Assembly (NCBI RefSeq): GCF_000002425.4
Contig: NC_037269.1
Location: 14,233,309-14,297,308 of the forward strand
Origin: Physcomitrium patens
Taxonomy: Eukaryota; Streptophyta; Bryopsida; Funariales; Funariaceae
Direction: 5' to 3'
Length of the DNA: 64,000 bases
Part shown: one piece after another, positions 1 through 13,151 of the stretch
Layout: every line of letters begins with the position of its first letter
Numbering within the stretch: the first letter of the stretch is position 1
Made by a program: the position numbers and the translations under genes
Notes under the pieces: generated by a model
What the model was told of the DNA's origin: nothing
Seen by the model: the letters and a program-made list of their open reading frames with translations, nothing else
The model's database searches: none

Positions 1-2
1 CG

Positions 3-428
3 GAGCGGCCGTTTGGTACCCTGGAGATCTCCCTCCCACCAATCTTCAACATGTGCACCGAAATCCTGCCTCCTGTGAATCAGAACCGATCTCTTGAACA
101 GTACTGGGAAGCCGTCAATATCGAAGGGCGGGACCGTCTTGTGAACACAGCCGTTCCGCTGCTGCAAAGCTGCTGCAAGCTCAACCCTTTTGTTGCCGAG
201 CCCCACCTTCTTTTGGCACAAATCCTTCTCGGAGAGGGACAGTACGAGCTTGCAGAGACCGAAGCGGACGAGGGCGTGCGTCTCCTGTTGGATTGGGCCA
301 CGAACTGGGACAAACGCATGACATGGGAAGGATGGCTGGCATGGGGCCGAGTGCTGCGAGAGAATGCTCATGAGAAGTCCTGGCCTCGGAGCGCCTTCGG
401 CGTCCTCAGCCTTGGCCTGGTGAAGTGA
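3..428 (+). CDS. Conserved plant TPR-like protein, 3' end only
   Basis: The frame is open from the window edge and ends with TGA at 426-428; the start lies outside the window. The visible 141 residues read through an internal Met (codon at 51) that is unlikely to be the real start, because the preceding codons encode a matching continuation (FGTLEISLPPIFN). The C-terminal part looks like helix-turn-helix pairs of TPR type (PHLLLAQILLGEGQYELAE) followed by a Trp-rich segment (WDKRMTWEGWLAWGRVL). I recognise the pattern as a conserved uncharacterised plant family but no function can be assigned. No intron is visible in this part. The 3' UTR probably runs into the AT-rich region from about 430. 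Confidence 0.75.
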   Translation, partial: ERPFGTLEISLPPIFNMCTEILPPVNQNRSLEQYWEAVNIEGRDRLVNTAVPLLQSCCKLNPFVAEPHLLLAQILLGEGQYELAETEADEGVRLLLDWATNWDKRMTWEGWLAWGRVLRENAHEKSWPRSAFGVLSLGLVK

Positions 429-1785
429 GAGCTTCATCACCATCGTAAATCATCTGTCTGCGTCCTTACACATGCTTATCAATGTTTACTAATTTCACGT
501 ACATAAACATGTAGATACCGTATGTCCAATCAGATTGTTGGATTAAGATTCTACTCACAGCAGCTTCTTGTGAATGAACCCAGAGTCCTAAAACAATCTT
601 CCTCCTCAAGTATTGGACTAAGATGGACGGGTTGTCTTTCAGTGGTCTAGAGCAACATACATGTGAAACGGCAAATCGGACTGTTAGTATATATCTACAC
701 ATATATACACACATATTTTGTGATTGTGTTGCCTGATTCCTGTTCCGGTGCTTGTGTCCGTTGAGGTAGTAGTACCCTGCTAGATACCAGATGCTTTGTG
801 TGACAATAGCAAAAAACCTCATTTATATTTCATCGTCCGATGGTTTCTGCCATGCCAAGTGTGACCTCTGAGATCCCATTATTTTAACCCCATGGTTACT
901 GCTCATGGTTAAGGAAGCTCGTGATCCTTATCAGCTATGCTCACGAATTCCATGATGTGGTACACCCTTATTTATTATGTCCTCATCAAAGTTAAAATTC
1001 AGTTAATTATTGTGATGTTAGTTATTTGGTGAACAGAGCAACAGATTGTGGGTTGTGTGCTTGTCGAAATAACAAGAAATATACCTATTTTATGAGGTAC
1101 ACTCTAAAAAATAAGACATAAAACTGAACTCTTTGGCTCTTTTGCTCTCATTGTGAGTTTTGGAATTGATGGCTCAATCAAGTCATTAGACTGAATTTGA
1201 GAGACTTGCAAAAGCTTGACATGGTGTTTTAAGAATTAATGAAGATGTACAGATAGTATGCTTGATTTTCAAGTCTAGGTTGGATTTGTACTGAATTGAA
1301 TTAGCCTATCACATACATTTAATGCATGTTTTATGATACAAATTCCTACAATGCAAATTACAATGAATCAATGTTATAATGGAGATTTTAATTTTTCCTC
1401 AACTATTCAGTAAAATTCAATCAAAATGTAAGATCTGAATATTGCTGTTAAAAAATGCTTTCAGTAAAGGTTCCTTTACAAATTTACATCTTTGCTTTTA
1501 TTTACCTATTTAATCTTTATTTTGATATATAACTGAAAGATAAATATTAGATTTTTTTTGTTTTATTTTGTTCAATGATGAATCAATAACATCCAAGATG
1601 ATATTCATAAATTGATATATTAGTATTAAAATTTGTTAATTAAGAAGTTTATTGAGAACAAATTTAAGTATAAATAATTTGGTATCCTTAAAATATCTAA
1701 TTATTTTAAGATGCTAATGTATTTTTCAAAATTAATGCCAGTTGTTTCATATTCTATTATGCAACTTTCTATTATACTTAACTGG

Positions 1786-1788
<3 letters not shown>

Positions 1789-1815
<27 letters not shown>
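1789..1815. repeat. (TA)n microsatellite
   Basis: Uninterrupted alternating T and A. Confidence 0.95.
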
Positions 1816-1822
<7 letters not shown>

Positions 1823-2096
1823 TATAAATAGACATTTAAATTTATTTTCTTGTTTTAATTTTTAATAAGGAATTAATCATTTAAAAATTGTGTTTGAATA
1901 CTATTTGATTTATATAAATTATAAAATTATAAAATTGAAATCAAGTCTATTATGCAGTCGATACAAAAGCATTCATCAACATCTCTAAGTTGCATTTTGA
2001 AGTAAAGTCAAATCCAAAGAAATATTTTTGACACACACAAGGAAAAAGTGATGAAGAAAAAAAAAAATACTGTATACAATAATTATAGTTATAATT

Positions 2097-2118
2097 ATAT
2101 ATATATATATATATATAT
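2097..2118. repeat. (TA)n microsatellite
   Basis: Uninterrupted alternating A and T, preceded by imperfect AT-rich repeats. Confidence 0.95.
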
Positions 2119-4022
2119 CACTCTGAATAAAACCCAATATGCTGAAATAAGTGAGAGCATAAGTTAAATATACCTTGATTATTTAGATAAATCAAAAGAT
2201 GTATAAAAAATCACTATTAATCATTGTTTATAATTAGAAAAAAATAATTTTATGTTTTAAGAATATAATAAATAAATATATTTTACTTGTTCTCATTATG
2301 ATTTTCTATTCTCATGATTCGAATCTTCAACCTCATGAAATAAATCGCTCATCTTGGATATTGTCTTTTTAATTAATAATAATCACATTTTAATTTGAAT
2401 TCAGCAGGATTTTTACATATATTTTGGATAGTATCAAAATATTAGTGTGTGAAGTAAAAAAAACCTGTTTTTCTTGAAGACTCACAACAACAAAAAAAAG
2501 TTATAATGAGGTGATGTCAAGTACAAAAAAATAAATTTAAGCAAAATAATTTACTTCTTCAAAACGAGCAAAATAATGTAAATAAGATTAGAACCATTAA
2601 AAAAAATGTAAGTAACAAATATAACTATGAGAGATAATTTAGCACACCTTTTATTATTATTATTGTTATTATTATTACCCTTGTTCTCTTATGGAATCAA
2701 CACTTTATATTTTCTTAAAGGATTTTGAATTTGTACTTTCTCATTCTATCTTGAAATAATTTTACTAATAAAGGTTACAAAAGTTAAAGTTATAAAGACG
2801 TAATTCTAACAATAAATGTCAAAGTAATTTTTTTCAATAATAGTTTTACTGATATTAAACCAATAAAATTAAAAAAAAATCTTTTCTTTAATATTGATTT
2901 GCAAGTGTAGTTGGTATTATTTTAGAAACTAATACAAGTAATTTTATTAATAATTTTATCATTTTGAAAGAAGTACAAGTAAAATTCTAAATAAATTATT
3001 GGAGTGAGTATATTCACACATGCATACACATATCATTTGATATTGCACAAAAAAATATTTATTTATTGAGAAATATCTCTATTTTAAAGATGGTTTTGGT
3101 TCTTTATAATCCCCTCTACACATTCAACATTGTTTCTACATGTTTACAAATTATATGATAAAGCACTCGCTTTCCTTTCAACTACTGTCTTTTAATATAC
3201 TTTTGGAATGAACAGCACTCTTCCCTTAAAAACTTGTTAATATTCTTTTATCCATACTTGTTAAGACATCTCTTATGTCAATTTTGTGTAAATAACTTGG
3301 TAATACATCCAAAATTATGTATTCTATTGCAAAATACTTTAAACATCTTATTCCTTCCTTCAATTACTCGAAATTAAAGTGATATTAGATGTGAATGTAT
3401 TTTTTTGTCAAATTATATACATGATTTTTTTTGCAAGCAATATGAATTTTTAATTAATTTATTATCCGCATTTCTCCACCTTGAAGACATCTCATATCTG
3501 CCAGTACTTCATGCAAGCAACATTGTTTTATCAGCACAATAATTCATCTCTATAGTTAAAAGTGAAACAATTGGTTGTGCCTTATATTTACAAAGCAATT
3601 TCTTTCAATGACAAAACATGCATTTATTTGTAGAACTTAAAATAATTGGGGTGTACTTTTTTATAACCTAATTAACAATACCCAACCATTTTAACACACT
3701 CAAACTCTAGTATAATGTCAATGGTACATTTTGAGCAGCACATCATTTTTTAATCACCATCTAATAAATTCTGTTTTAATTTTGCTATGTGTTGACTCAA
3801 TACTCCAAAAAAAACATCATCCCAAACCCTAAGTTGGTCAATAACATCAAAGTCTCCATTGTAGTTGCTTTCAGTACAACAACACTGGCCCATATGCAGA
3901 GGTAAATAAAACCTTCACAAGACAATAAAACCCTATTTTGATATTTAGCACTCACCTCACTATCCCCACCCAATTTTTTTTATTTTTAATAAAACAAAAA
4001 ACCAATGAAGCAAATGCTCCAT

Positions 4023-5886
4023 GCCTTGTGGGCATATGAAAGGGACCATAACTTGTAAGTGTCCCTAAGCCATCAATAATTTGTCCTTGAGGGCTCGTCC
4101 TTCACCTGTAAGTTGTAGAATTATGTAGCCATAGTTGCCTCACGAAACATAACTCTGCCTATTCAAAGCAGATTGATTGGGAAGGGGGAGGGAAAGGGAG
4201 GGGGCTTCCAGTGTGAATGGGGATTTAATAGAAACGGCACCAAAATCACCATAAGCTCCGTCGCCGTGTGAACGCGAGCCACATTCAAACTGGGGGGAAG
4301 ATACCCTAGGCTGTGCGGTGTGAACGGGGCCATCGAACTAGAGCTGACGTGACGCTGCGCACACGCCACGCTAAGCCACGTCACGCTTGTGCCACATCAG
4401 CACGCCGCTGACAAGCCCAGCCGAGCCGTGACATCGAGAAACGGAGCTCACTCGCTGGCATTGCAAAGTAAACGCTGGTTGTGGGAAACGCCGCACGCCG
4501 TGGGAAGTCAATAGTAATAGTTAAATGCTAGTAATCTGTATGTTTTCGCAATGAATAGTGCATCGGAGAAACCGTGCTTACTGTTAAACGCTCGGAGTTT
4601 GAGGGTGCAGGGAGCACAGCGTGTCTGTCCGCCACTTAAAGAGCAGGTGGGAGATGAGGAGGGAGGAAGAGGAGGAAGAGGAGGAGGAGGCAGAGATAAA
4701 GATGTCAGAGACGGTGGGGGAAGAAGCTGTGAATGTGAATGGTGCAAAATGCGGAAGTTTGGAGGACGCAGTAATGGATACAAAAGTGGGTACGAGAGAG
4801 AGGTTATGAATGGTGTCGCGAAGGACTGTGGGAAGAATTGGAGTAGTGCGTTCCTCTGCCATCAGAAACATTAATGAAGCCCAGCTGCCCTATCAACCCC
4901 CTCCCCTCTCCTCCCGCCCTCGTCTCCCCCTCTTCTTCATCACTCTCCTCCTCGATCAGGCTCTCATTGCAGCAGCAGCAGCGGCATCTGCGTGGTCTGC
5001 AGATTGCTGCTTCAGTCCACATTCAGCTGGCTGCAAGGTGGGAGGAAGAGTGCCGCTCGTTATCACCGTGTTTTTTTTATTCTTCGACGTGGGAGAGTGG
5101 ACTCTTCGCGTCTCACTGTGGGTGAGTGAGTTTTTCCCTCCCTGGGTCCCAGTTTTTTCAATGATTGGTAGCTCATGTGTGTGTACTGCAGGTGTGAGTT
5201 GCTGGCGAGTGACACTCGAGGTTGGTCATGGAATAGAGGCCTTCGTCTCGTGTGTCCTGTACTCGTTGACTGTGAGCTGAACCAATTGTAGCTGAGCGGT
5301 TTTGACGATGGTTTCGGTTTCTGTTTCTTCTGCTGAATGTCCTGCTGTGTGTGAGTGGAATGTCTGATGTTCTGGACATGTCGAGCTCTCAGTAGACTTG
5401 AGTTGCGTCATACTTGCCGGCTCAGTCCTCCAGCTCGTTGGCAGCCTTCACCTGACTGAGAGTGGTATGTAGTTTGTTGGTTGAAGGTTCGATAGACCCA
5501 GGCACCAGCTTGTGTGCAGGGTTTGAACAGTTCCGTTGCTCGACTGTGACCATATCGCTGCCTTTTGTGGTTTATTATCAGCTACTGTGACCAGTGTCTT
5601 CTATTCCGTCTTGAGCTCAACTTGCGTTGCGGTATCGTAGGAGTTTTCTAGTGTTTGTTTGTTGGAGCTATCTACCTTAGTCACACTGAAAATTTGATCT
5701 CTACCACATGGAGTCTTCACGACTTAGTTAAGTGGCTTCACACTGAATGGAATGAATATTTTACGTGAGTTCTTGGTTGACATACTCAGCGTTCATGCCA
5801 ATACTTGTGGGTTGATCTCGACAGTACTGCTACGAGGTTGTATTCATCTGTGACCTCGGCTACTGAGGTGAGAAAGAAAGGCAAGC
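4023..5886 (+). promoter_or_regulatory. Promoter and long 5' leader of the GDSL lipase gene
   Basis: Base composition changes sharply from AT-rich to GC-balanced at about 4023 and stays so up to the lipase start codon at 5887. A purine-rich tract (GAGGAG type, about 4650-4695) and a pyrimidine-rich tract (CTCC type, about 4900-4965) lie in it. Short frames here are low-complexity and do not look like proteins. The simplest reading is a promoter plus a 5' UTR, which may contain an intron; the transcription start cannot be fixed from sequence alone. Confidence 0.45.
4345..4386. promoter_or_regulatory. Paired ACGT-core (bZIP-type) motifs
   Basis: TGACGTGACG at 4345-4354 and GCCACGTCACGC at 4375-4386 form an inverted pair of ACGT-core elements with TGACG half-sites, about 20 bases apart. 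Such pairs are typical binding sites for plant bZIP factors (G-box, ABRE or as-1 like). Placement upstream of the lipase leader fits a promoter role, but that is inference. Confidence 0.35.
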
Positions 5887-7382
5887 ATGAAAGGCCAGCT
5901 GATAGTCTTGCTCATTGGAGTGGTAATGGCGGTGGCATTGAGCGGCACTTGTGTAGAAGCGCAGGGGAAGAAGCCCCCGGCGACCTTCATCCTGGGAGAC
6001 TCTTTGGTGGACGTAGGCAACAACAACTACATCTTCACATTGGCCGCCGCTAATCACAAGCCATACGGCATTGACAGGGCGGACAAAGTCGCCACAGGCA
6101 GATTTTGCAACGGAAAAATCATCCCCGATCTTGTCAGTAAGTCCCGTTTGCTGCTACCTTAATTCACAACTTGCATTGTCCTCTTTCTTCTTGTAGATTA
6201 AATCATCACCATTTCATGTTGAAGATAATTTTCCTTAGTGCTACTGTTGGCATGAATTCGTCACAAATAAAGCGTGCCGGAACTGGTTCTTGCTGTGCAG
6301 ATGATTACCTGGGGACTCCATATCCTCTTCCAGTGCTCGCTCCTGAAGCGGCTGGAACTAATCTTCTCAATGGTGTCAACTACGCGTCGGCTGGTGCCGG
6401 CATCCTTGAAGAAACAGGCTCAATTTTTGTAAGATAAATGACATTGACGTTAAAAGTTGATGCTAAGTTTCTGATTGTGTGAATAGGTTGGAACAAACGC
6501 CTAGCCTAACGATAGATTAATTATTGACACCACAAGCGCATTCCTGTGTAGATCGGGCGTGTTACCATGTCGCAGCAGTTTGGCTACTTCCAGAAAACGA
6601 AGGAGCAGATTCAGGGGCTTATTGGACAACCAGCAGCCACGCAGCTTATCAACAACGCCGTTTACGCTTTCACAGTAGGAGGGAACGACTACATCAACAA
6701 CTACATGGCAGTCACCACCAGCACCAAACGGAGATACACACCTCCACAGTACCAAGATCTACTTATCAACACTTACAGAGGCCAGCTCAAAGTGAATAAT
6801 CTATTCCTTTAACCCTTTTTTCAATTGAGATCATGCGAATCATGTAAGGCCCGGAGATTGCAGTACAGTCTTTTGAATTGCGTAATCCTTTGCTGGATAC
6901 AGACTGCTTACGGCTTAGGAATGAGGAAGTTCATCATCTCCAACATGGGTCCCATCGGCTGCGCGCCTTCCGTTCTCTCTTCGAAGAGCCAGGCGGGAGA
7001 GTGCGTCACGGAGGTGAACAACTACGCCCTAGGTTTCAATGCCGCCTTGAAACCCATGCTGGAGAGCCTGCAAGCCGAGCTTCCGGGGTCCATTTTCCTC
7101 TACGCCAACGCTTTCGACATTGTGAGGGGCATCGTCGCAGACCCGTTGAAGTTTGGATTCACAGACCCAGTGACCACAGCCTGCTGTGGAGTGGGGAAAT
7201 ACAATGGGATTGACGGGGCGTGCCGCACCATCGGCAATCTCTGCGCGGACAGGTCGAAGTCTGTGTTCTGGGATGCTTTCCACCCCACCGAGAAGGTCAA
7301 CAGGATCTGCAACGAAAAGTTCCTCCATGGCGGCACCGACGCCATTAGCCCTATGAACTTGGCCACATTGCTGGCCATGTGA
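5887..7382 (+). CDS. GDSL esterase/lipase (SGNH family), secreted
   Basis: Four exons: 5887-6136, 6301-6428, 6552-6791, 6903-7382 (1098 nt, 365 residues, the usual family length). Introns are GT-AG; the last donor is GTGAAT. The product starts with a hydrophobic signal peptide (about residues 1-25, ending near VEAQG), then block I GDSLVDVGNNN with the nucleophile Ser, the VNYASAGAGIL glycine block, block III GGNDYINNY with the oxyanion Asn, and block V DAFHPTEK with the catalytic Asp and His. All catalytic positions are present, so the enzyme should be active on ester substrates, probably in the wall or cuticle; the natural substrate cannot be read from sequence. The start is the first ATG before the signal peptide. 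It is a stand-alone gene with a long GC-balanced leader. Confidence 0.9.
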
Positions 7383-10300
7383 ATGTCTCCGCCAAATTAC
7401 ATACAAGCTAGGTCCTAGTCATAGAGTTTTCATTATAGATAAAGATTAAGAGATCCTCAATAGTGCATTCAACTATTTGCTTCTTTCTGGAGGGTATGAT
7501 CAAGTTGTGCTCATCCACCAATTTATTTTTGACAATAATCTTCGTCCCTGCTTTTCCAATTTAGATTGGGAAAACGCTCTAGGATGAGCGTACAAGTATC
7601 AATCCAAGTGTGAATGTTAAATTCGGTACCGACTTGTACTGAAATGTGTGGGGAAACAGACAATGTTGTATACGATTTATGATGGACACTGTGTCCATCC
7701 ATTTACTGATACACCAACCCATACTGCGATTATCTATGAGAATGGTAACAAGTTTTCACACACCGCCCTCCCGTCCTGCCCGTCACAAGAAACTTTCAAT
7801 TTTGCAGCCGTCTTAACAGTCAGCCTGATGAATGATTGTTGTGAAAAAAAACCGAGCGTCTCAGTCTTCTGGCGCCCTCAGTTGTCATTGTCGCTAGCGC
7901 TGAATTAATCTTCCCGCGTCGGAAATATACAAAGGTTGTCGTCACTCTCTTGAAAGAAGTCCCAGATGGTTACAGTTATGGGCAGATGGAGGTTGACGAA
8001 TGATACACCTGCACCTACGCGTAACAATGCAGGCATACATGACGGTAGATTGTTTCTCGGACAGGGGCTATCAGTCTCTGACGCCGTTAATTTCAGCACT
8101 CCCTCAATCGCTTTCACTGCTCCTCCCTCCTGAAATGATATGGAGGAAGACTTAGCTGGACATTAATGAAGCCTGGAGTTAAACCTAGGTCTACCATCTA
8201 CCTCCAGTAGCAGTCAAAAACACAAATGCGACAAAGGAGTTGGTGGCTTGCATTATCACAGTTCAAGTGGATCTTATCGAAACAGTGAACAACTGTAGCA
8301 ATCGTGTGATCAACATTTCCGCAAGTGGTTAGGCCAAACAACTTGTCCTTCAAATCTTTCTCACAGTGCCTAATTCTTCACCCAATGTGCCGTGCTCACG
8401 CTTCTCCGGTGGAAGCAATGTCCGGCACCATCCCTCACTCTTCGTTCACTCATCGCGGTGAAAACATCCGTCATATACAATAGCACCGCGCAATATGAAC
8501 CACAACCATTTCTGTGAATTCTCACCACACTGCAAGATCGCACAAAACTGATTCAGACATCGTAGAGTTGAAACAGCATTTGTGGGTCGGTCAGATAAGT
8601 TGCAGACCGTGTCGATCTTGTAAAAACTCAACAACACCGGACAACCAAATTCTGCAGCAAAAACAACAACTGGTTAACACTGATTCAGTCTAGACATAGT
8701 CAGTCTGTGGAGCTTTCCTGTTTTATATTGCCCTAATCCTACAACTCAGTTTGCAGTGTTGCTGTTTTAGTTTTTGGTGCCCTATGTCTTGAATATACAA
8801 ATGATATCTTTGCTGAACACTGTGACACATTGTTTTTGTGGATTTTTGTGACAAACAACGTCTAGTTTCTAGTCTTGCTTTCTTTATGAAAGTACATCCG
8901 TTGTAACGTGCAGTTGTTGCGGCATTATTCCTCCTATTTGTTGCTGAATGTGCTGTTTGGTTTTTGTCTTTCTTTTGCACGGATCCTTCTGTTCGCTGTT
9001 TCTTGGCTTCACTGGATTTGGTGGTCTTTGTTAAATTTCCGGAAGCTGCGTTGCTCTATGAGCAGTTGTCTCATGGCAACTTTGGAGGAAAGGTGCCTCA
9101 CTGATCCTAGTTTCTAATGGTCTTTCGTTTCGTTTTGTTTTGTTTTTTTTGTCTCTAATGGTCCTTGGGTTTGCTTGCAGGTGGGGTTGTTGTTGTGAAG
9201 TTGCTTGCTTTTAGGGTTGCTTGTTGTTATGTGGGTGAGATTGTTGTTGTTGTTGTGAAGTTGCTTATATAGTTGCTTGTGGCCTCAGTGCAATGTTGTC
9301 TTTCAAGGTGGTGTTGAAGAAGTTTGTGTTGGATAATTTAATGTTCATTGTGTTCCTTTTTGTATATTTTGATAATGAAATTGTTTGATTTTTTAATTTT
9401 TTTTATAGATCATCATGTCATAAGAAATGATGGATGACATTTATCATCTTTTGTGTAATTGTACTATTATTGATTTTGTTTAATTTGTAAGTTAGTATTA
9501 TTATGATCAATCAAACACAGAATAAATATGTGAAGCTATAAAAAGTAAATCTAATAATATATATCTATTATAGTATATTTCTATTTACATTGTGAATTAT
9601 TATTTATATGAATTACAAACTAAAACAACAAGGTTTAGACACCAAAACTGTAGAATATAATAAAAAACAAGCTGGCTTAATGTATTGTTTGTGGTCATAT
9701 CCTACTTGATAGACATTGGGATTTTTTAATTTTTATTTATATAATATACTTTATTTTTTTTTAAAAATCACACTTTCACAAAATTGAAGTACAATAAACA
9801 TATGATTTTAAGTATGTAGAAGAAAATAATAATAGAAAAACTTCAAATAATTTTAAAAGAATGTGCTTAGTATTTTTTTTAATTAATATCTTGTAGAATA
9901 CCAAACCATTTTAGATCACTTGCTAATATGCATAGATTTGAGCTATTTTTCTAAATAGAATAAACCATAAAATCAAATAAAAATTAGATCTTCAAATAAA
10001 ATAGGACCACAAACATTGTACAAATAAAAATATAACTAATAACACACTTTTAAAAAGAAATCAAAGCTAAATTTTGCCGAATAACTTTGTTATTATCAAG
10101 AATTTGTATAAACTAATATATTTTTTTCTAAGTATAGTATTTTAATTTTTTTATAAATAATATTTTTAGCTACATCATATATATTTTAAAAAAATATCTA
10201 TTAATTTTATCTATCTTTGACTATCAACTCTTTTTTTTGAATTTAATTAGGATTAGAAAAATTCTATATTCTAATCTAAAAATTAGACTTGTAATTATTA

Positions 10301-10576
10301 GAAATTATAGTTTCTATTTTAGATTTAGAATTTAAAATATTTAGATATGTATTTTTTAATGAATAATAAAAAAATAAAAAAAATATCTAAGTTTTCTATT
10401 AGAAACTTGTTTTTAATTACCTTCTTGTATAAGGTATAATAAAGATACTATTGCCTAGTCATGTTCATAATAAAAAAAATTAAACATATTTTATTATAAT
10501 ACATATTGATTTTATTTTTATTTTTATTTTATTATTAAAATAAATATAGATAAAAAATATAATAAAAATACATAGA
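7383..10576. other. 3' flank of the lipase gene and intergenic region
   Basis: From 7383 to about 9300 composition stays GC-balanced, with only short frames that show no family features; part is probably the lipase 3' UTR or a noncoding transcript. GTT-rich low-complexity sequence lies at about 9180-9290. From about 9300 the region becomes AT-rich without recognisable genes. Confidence 0.4.
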
Positions 10577-10716
10577 TCCTAAATTCTAAAATCCTAAATT
10601 TTAAATCCTAAGACTCTAAGTCTAAATCTTAAATTCTAAAATCCTAAATCCTAAATCCTAAGATTCTAAATCTAAATCTTAAATTCTAAAATCCTAAATC
10701 CTAAATCCTAAACCTA
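10577..10716. repeat. Degenerate telomere-like interstitial repeat
   Basis: Repeated CCTAAAT and TCTAAAT heptamers, close to the plant telomere unit CCCTAAA. They are organised as an imperfect higher-order unit of about 60 bases, seen about twice, ending in CCTAAATCCTAAACC. Confidence 0.6.
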
Positions 10717-11920
10717 GTTACATAAGAATGTATCAAATGCAAGATATGTTAGCAAAGTTGGAAGGAATATCAAAAGATATGTGTAGAGATTGTCTTTTAG
10801 GTATTAGATTAGAAATCACTATTCATACAAAGAAAGTTATAGATAGACTTAAACTTTGTAATAATCTTAATTTTTTTTATTTTTATTTCAGAATAATAAA
10901 AGTATATTAGAAGCTCTTCTTAATAATGAAGAAGGATTTATAAAAAGATTCTTTAAAACATGTCAAGTTTCATAAGAAAAGTTGAAAAATGTGATTCATA
11001 GAAAAAATTCATGTCTACCTTCTTTTTGTATGAAAAGTATGTTAATTTTTACAAGACAAGTAATAGGATAGAGTAACAAGCATATAAAGCATCAACTTTA
11101 ATAAGCAAGGAAGTAAAGAAGTGCCTAATCACATCAACAAGCATTGATATAAGAGAACTAATTTCTCTATGATAGTTGGAAATAAGGTGATCAATGTAAT
11201 TGTCACCTTATTTTTAAATTTATTCACAATATACATTGGTTTGTTTGCAATAGAATGGTAGATAGAAGTATAGATGGAGTGATATTAAAAAAGACCAATA
11301 GTGGTGGATATTGAAAGAAAAAAAAGTATATGAAGATTGTATTAGATGAGCATGTGACTTTATTGAAAATATGGTGCAAATCAATATGATTATACCTTTC
11401 ATTGCATAATTTTAGAACATAAGTTATATAATTTTAAGTCATTTATATTTATAATATATTCAAAAGTTAGTCTAAATATAATATTTTCAACTGCAACAAA
11501 ACATATGTTTATATAATCTATATATTTTTATTGTCAATATGTAAAGAAATCTATGTATAATTTGTTTTTGTTTTTATTTTTGTTTTTCTTGACATACTAA
11601 ATAAACTATAATTTTATAATCTTAAAAATCTAATATTATTTAAAATATGGACTTTTTAAAGATTTTAAACATACTATTAGAATTAAAAGCATAAAAAATA
11701 GAAAAATAGATTAATTTTATTTTAAAAAATAAAAAAAATTTAATAAAAAATATTGAATTAAAAGTCTTATTTTTAGAAATTAATTTTTTAAAAAGAATTT
11801 TAAGTATTCACTAAGTTTGTAGATCCTTAAAACAAGGAATTAGGTTAAATAAAAACCTATAAAGTCTTACCTATTTTCAAAGCCAACTCAAAAGCCAAAA
11901 TAGTAAAATCTTCAATATTT

Positions 11921-11964
<44 letters not shown>

Positions 11965-11973
11965 TTAGAATAA

Positions 11974-12028
<55 letters not shown>

Positions 12029-12203
12029 ATCAACCATCAAATAAATTTAAAGGTATTTTCAAAGTTTTAAAAAAATCTATATATTATAAAATAAAAATTC
12101 TAAAGCCCAAGTCAAAGTTGCTACATTTTCCAAACTAAAAAATTGTAGAATAAGATAAGTTAAGTCAAAATTTAAAAATAAGAAGATAAAAAAAATCAAA
12201 GAT
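10717..12203. other. AT-rich intergenic region with two long TA runs
   Basis: Contains a 60-codon frame at 10728-10910 with no recognised family, AT-rich sequence, and long TA microsatellites at about 11925-11962 and 11977-12022. No gene is supported. Confidence 0.5.
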
Positions 12204-12474
12204 TATTAAAGAAACATAAGTTAGAAGTATCAACACATAGCAGCAATAAAGTTTCACACAAAGAGAAGTGTAGCGTAAGATGATTGTCACTTCTAACATC
12301 TATTATTTATAAATAGTAATTATTTCCTTGAGAGACAACTTCCATCATTTGATTTTTATATTTATCAAAAAATATATCAAGTATATCTTTAGCCATCTTA
12401 CATAATTTAAAGATATTTCTTAGTATATACTTTGTAATTTATTTTAATTTTATTTTTACCTACTTATTTTAATA
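12204..12474 (-). repeat. 3' LTR of the old copia element
   Basis: Alignable with 32413-32908 across most of its length with many substitutions and some length differences (the other LTR is longer). Minus-strand ends are TATTAAAATAAG and TTTAATA, where the young copia element has TGTTGAGAATAG and TTTCAATA. Boundaries are by eye. Confidence 0.6.
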
Positions 12475-12488
12475 TTTTTACTTTATTA

Positions 12489-13151
12489 TTAATTAAAAGC
12501 TTTTAATTCTAATATATTTATTAATATGTGATGCTTATCTTTCATTAATGCCTTTGTCAACAAATTAGCAAGTATATCTTTTATAGCACAATACTTTATG
12601 TCATTTATTATGTTTTCAATCTTTTCTCTTATAAAGTGATGTTGAATATCAATATATTGGATTCTTGAGTGATGCTTTGGATTTTTTGTAAAAGCAAGGC
12701 ATCCTTGATTGTCAAATTTTAATAGAATTACTTCCAATTGTATAAATCTAATATCCTCTAAAACTTATTTTAGCTAAATTGCTTCTATTGCACCATGGCT
12801 TACTACTATGTACTTTTCCTCTATTATGGATCTTATAATTGTTAGTTTTTTTATTGCAATTCTATGAAATAGCTTCTACTTCAATAATAAATGCATATTC
12901 TATTGTTGACCTTCTATCATTTGCATTTCTTACCAAATCCACGTGATAATAACCATGCAAAGTAATGTTATCACCTCCAAGACACAATTTGAAGTACAAA
13001 GTACCTTTTAAGTACTTCATGATCCTTTTGATTATTGCTCAATGGATTGGTCTAGCCTTTCACATGTATTGGCTCACAACACACACTGCATAGACAAGAT
13101 CTATCCTTGTGCCAACCATTGTATACATAAATGAGTGTACTATTGTCTTAT
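12489..13151 (-). pseudogene. copia pol remnant: RT end and RNase H
   Basis: Minus-strand translation gives the RT end (FMYTMVGTRIDLVYAV) and the copia RNase H tail with FDNQGCLAFTKNPKHHS and YIDIQHHFIREKIE, ending LLTKALMKDKHH before a stop at 12489. Frameshifts and stops lie between these blocks. The sequence continues across gypsy-1 into 19178-19370, where the missing RT residues are found. Bases 13147-13151 (CTTAT) are the left target-site duplication of gypsy-1. Confidence 0.85.

Larger units (their letters stand above)
429..4022. other. AT-rich intergenic region
   Basis: No credible coding region. The first 400 bases or so are probably 3' UTR of the preceding gene. The rest is AT-rich with homopolymer runs, TA microsatellites (1789-1815, 2097-2118) and an ATT-type microsatellite near 2650-2680. 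No transposon protein remnant was recognised. Confidence 0.6.

Noticed and set aside
4551..5280. Overlapping frames upstream of the lipase
   Set aside because: Glu/Gly- and Ser/Pro-rich low-complexity translations of purine- and pyrimidine-rich leader DNA on both strands, without domain features.
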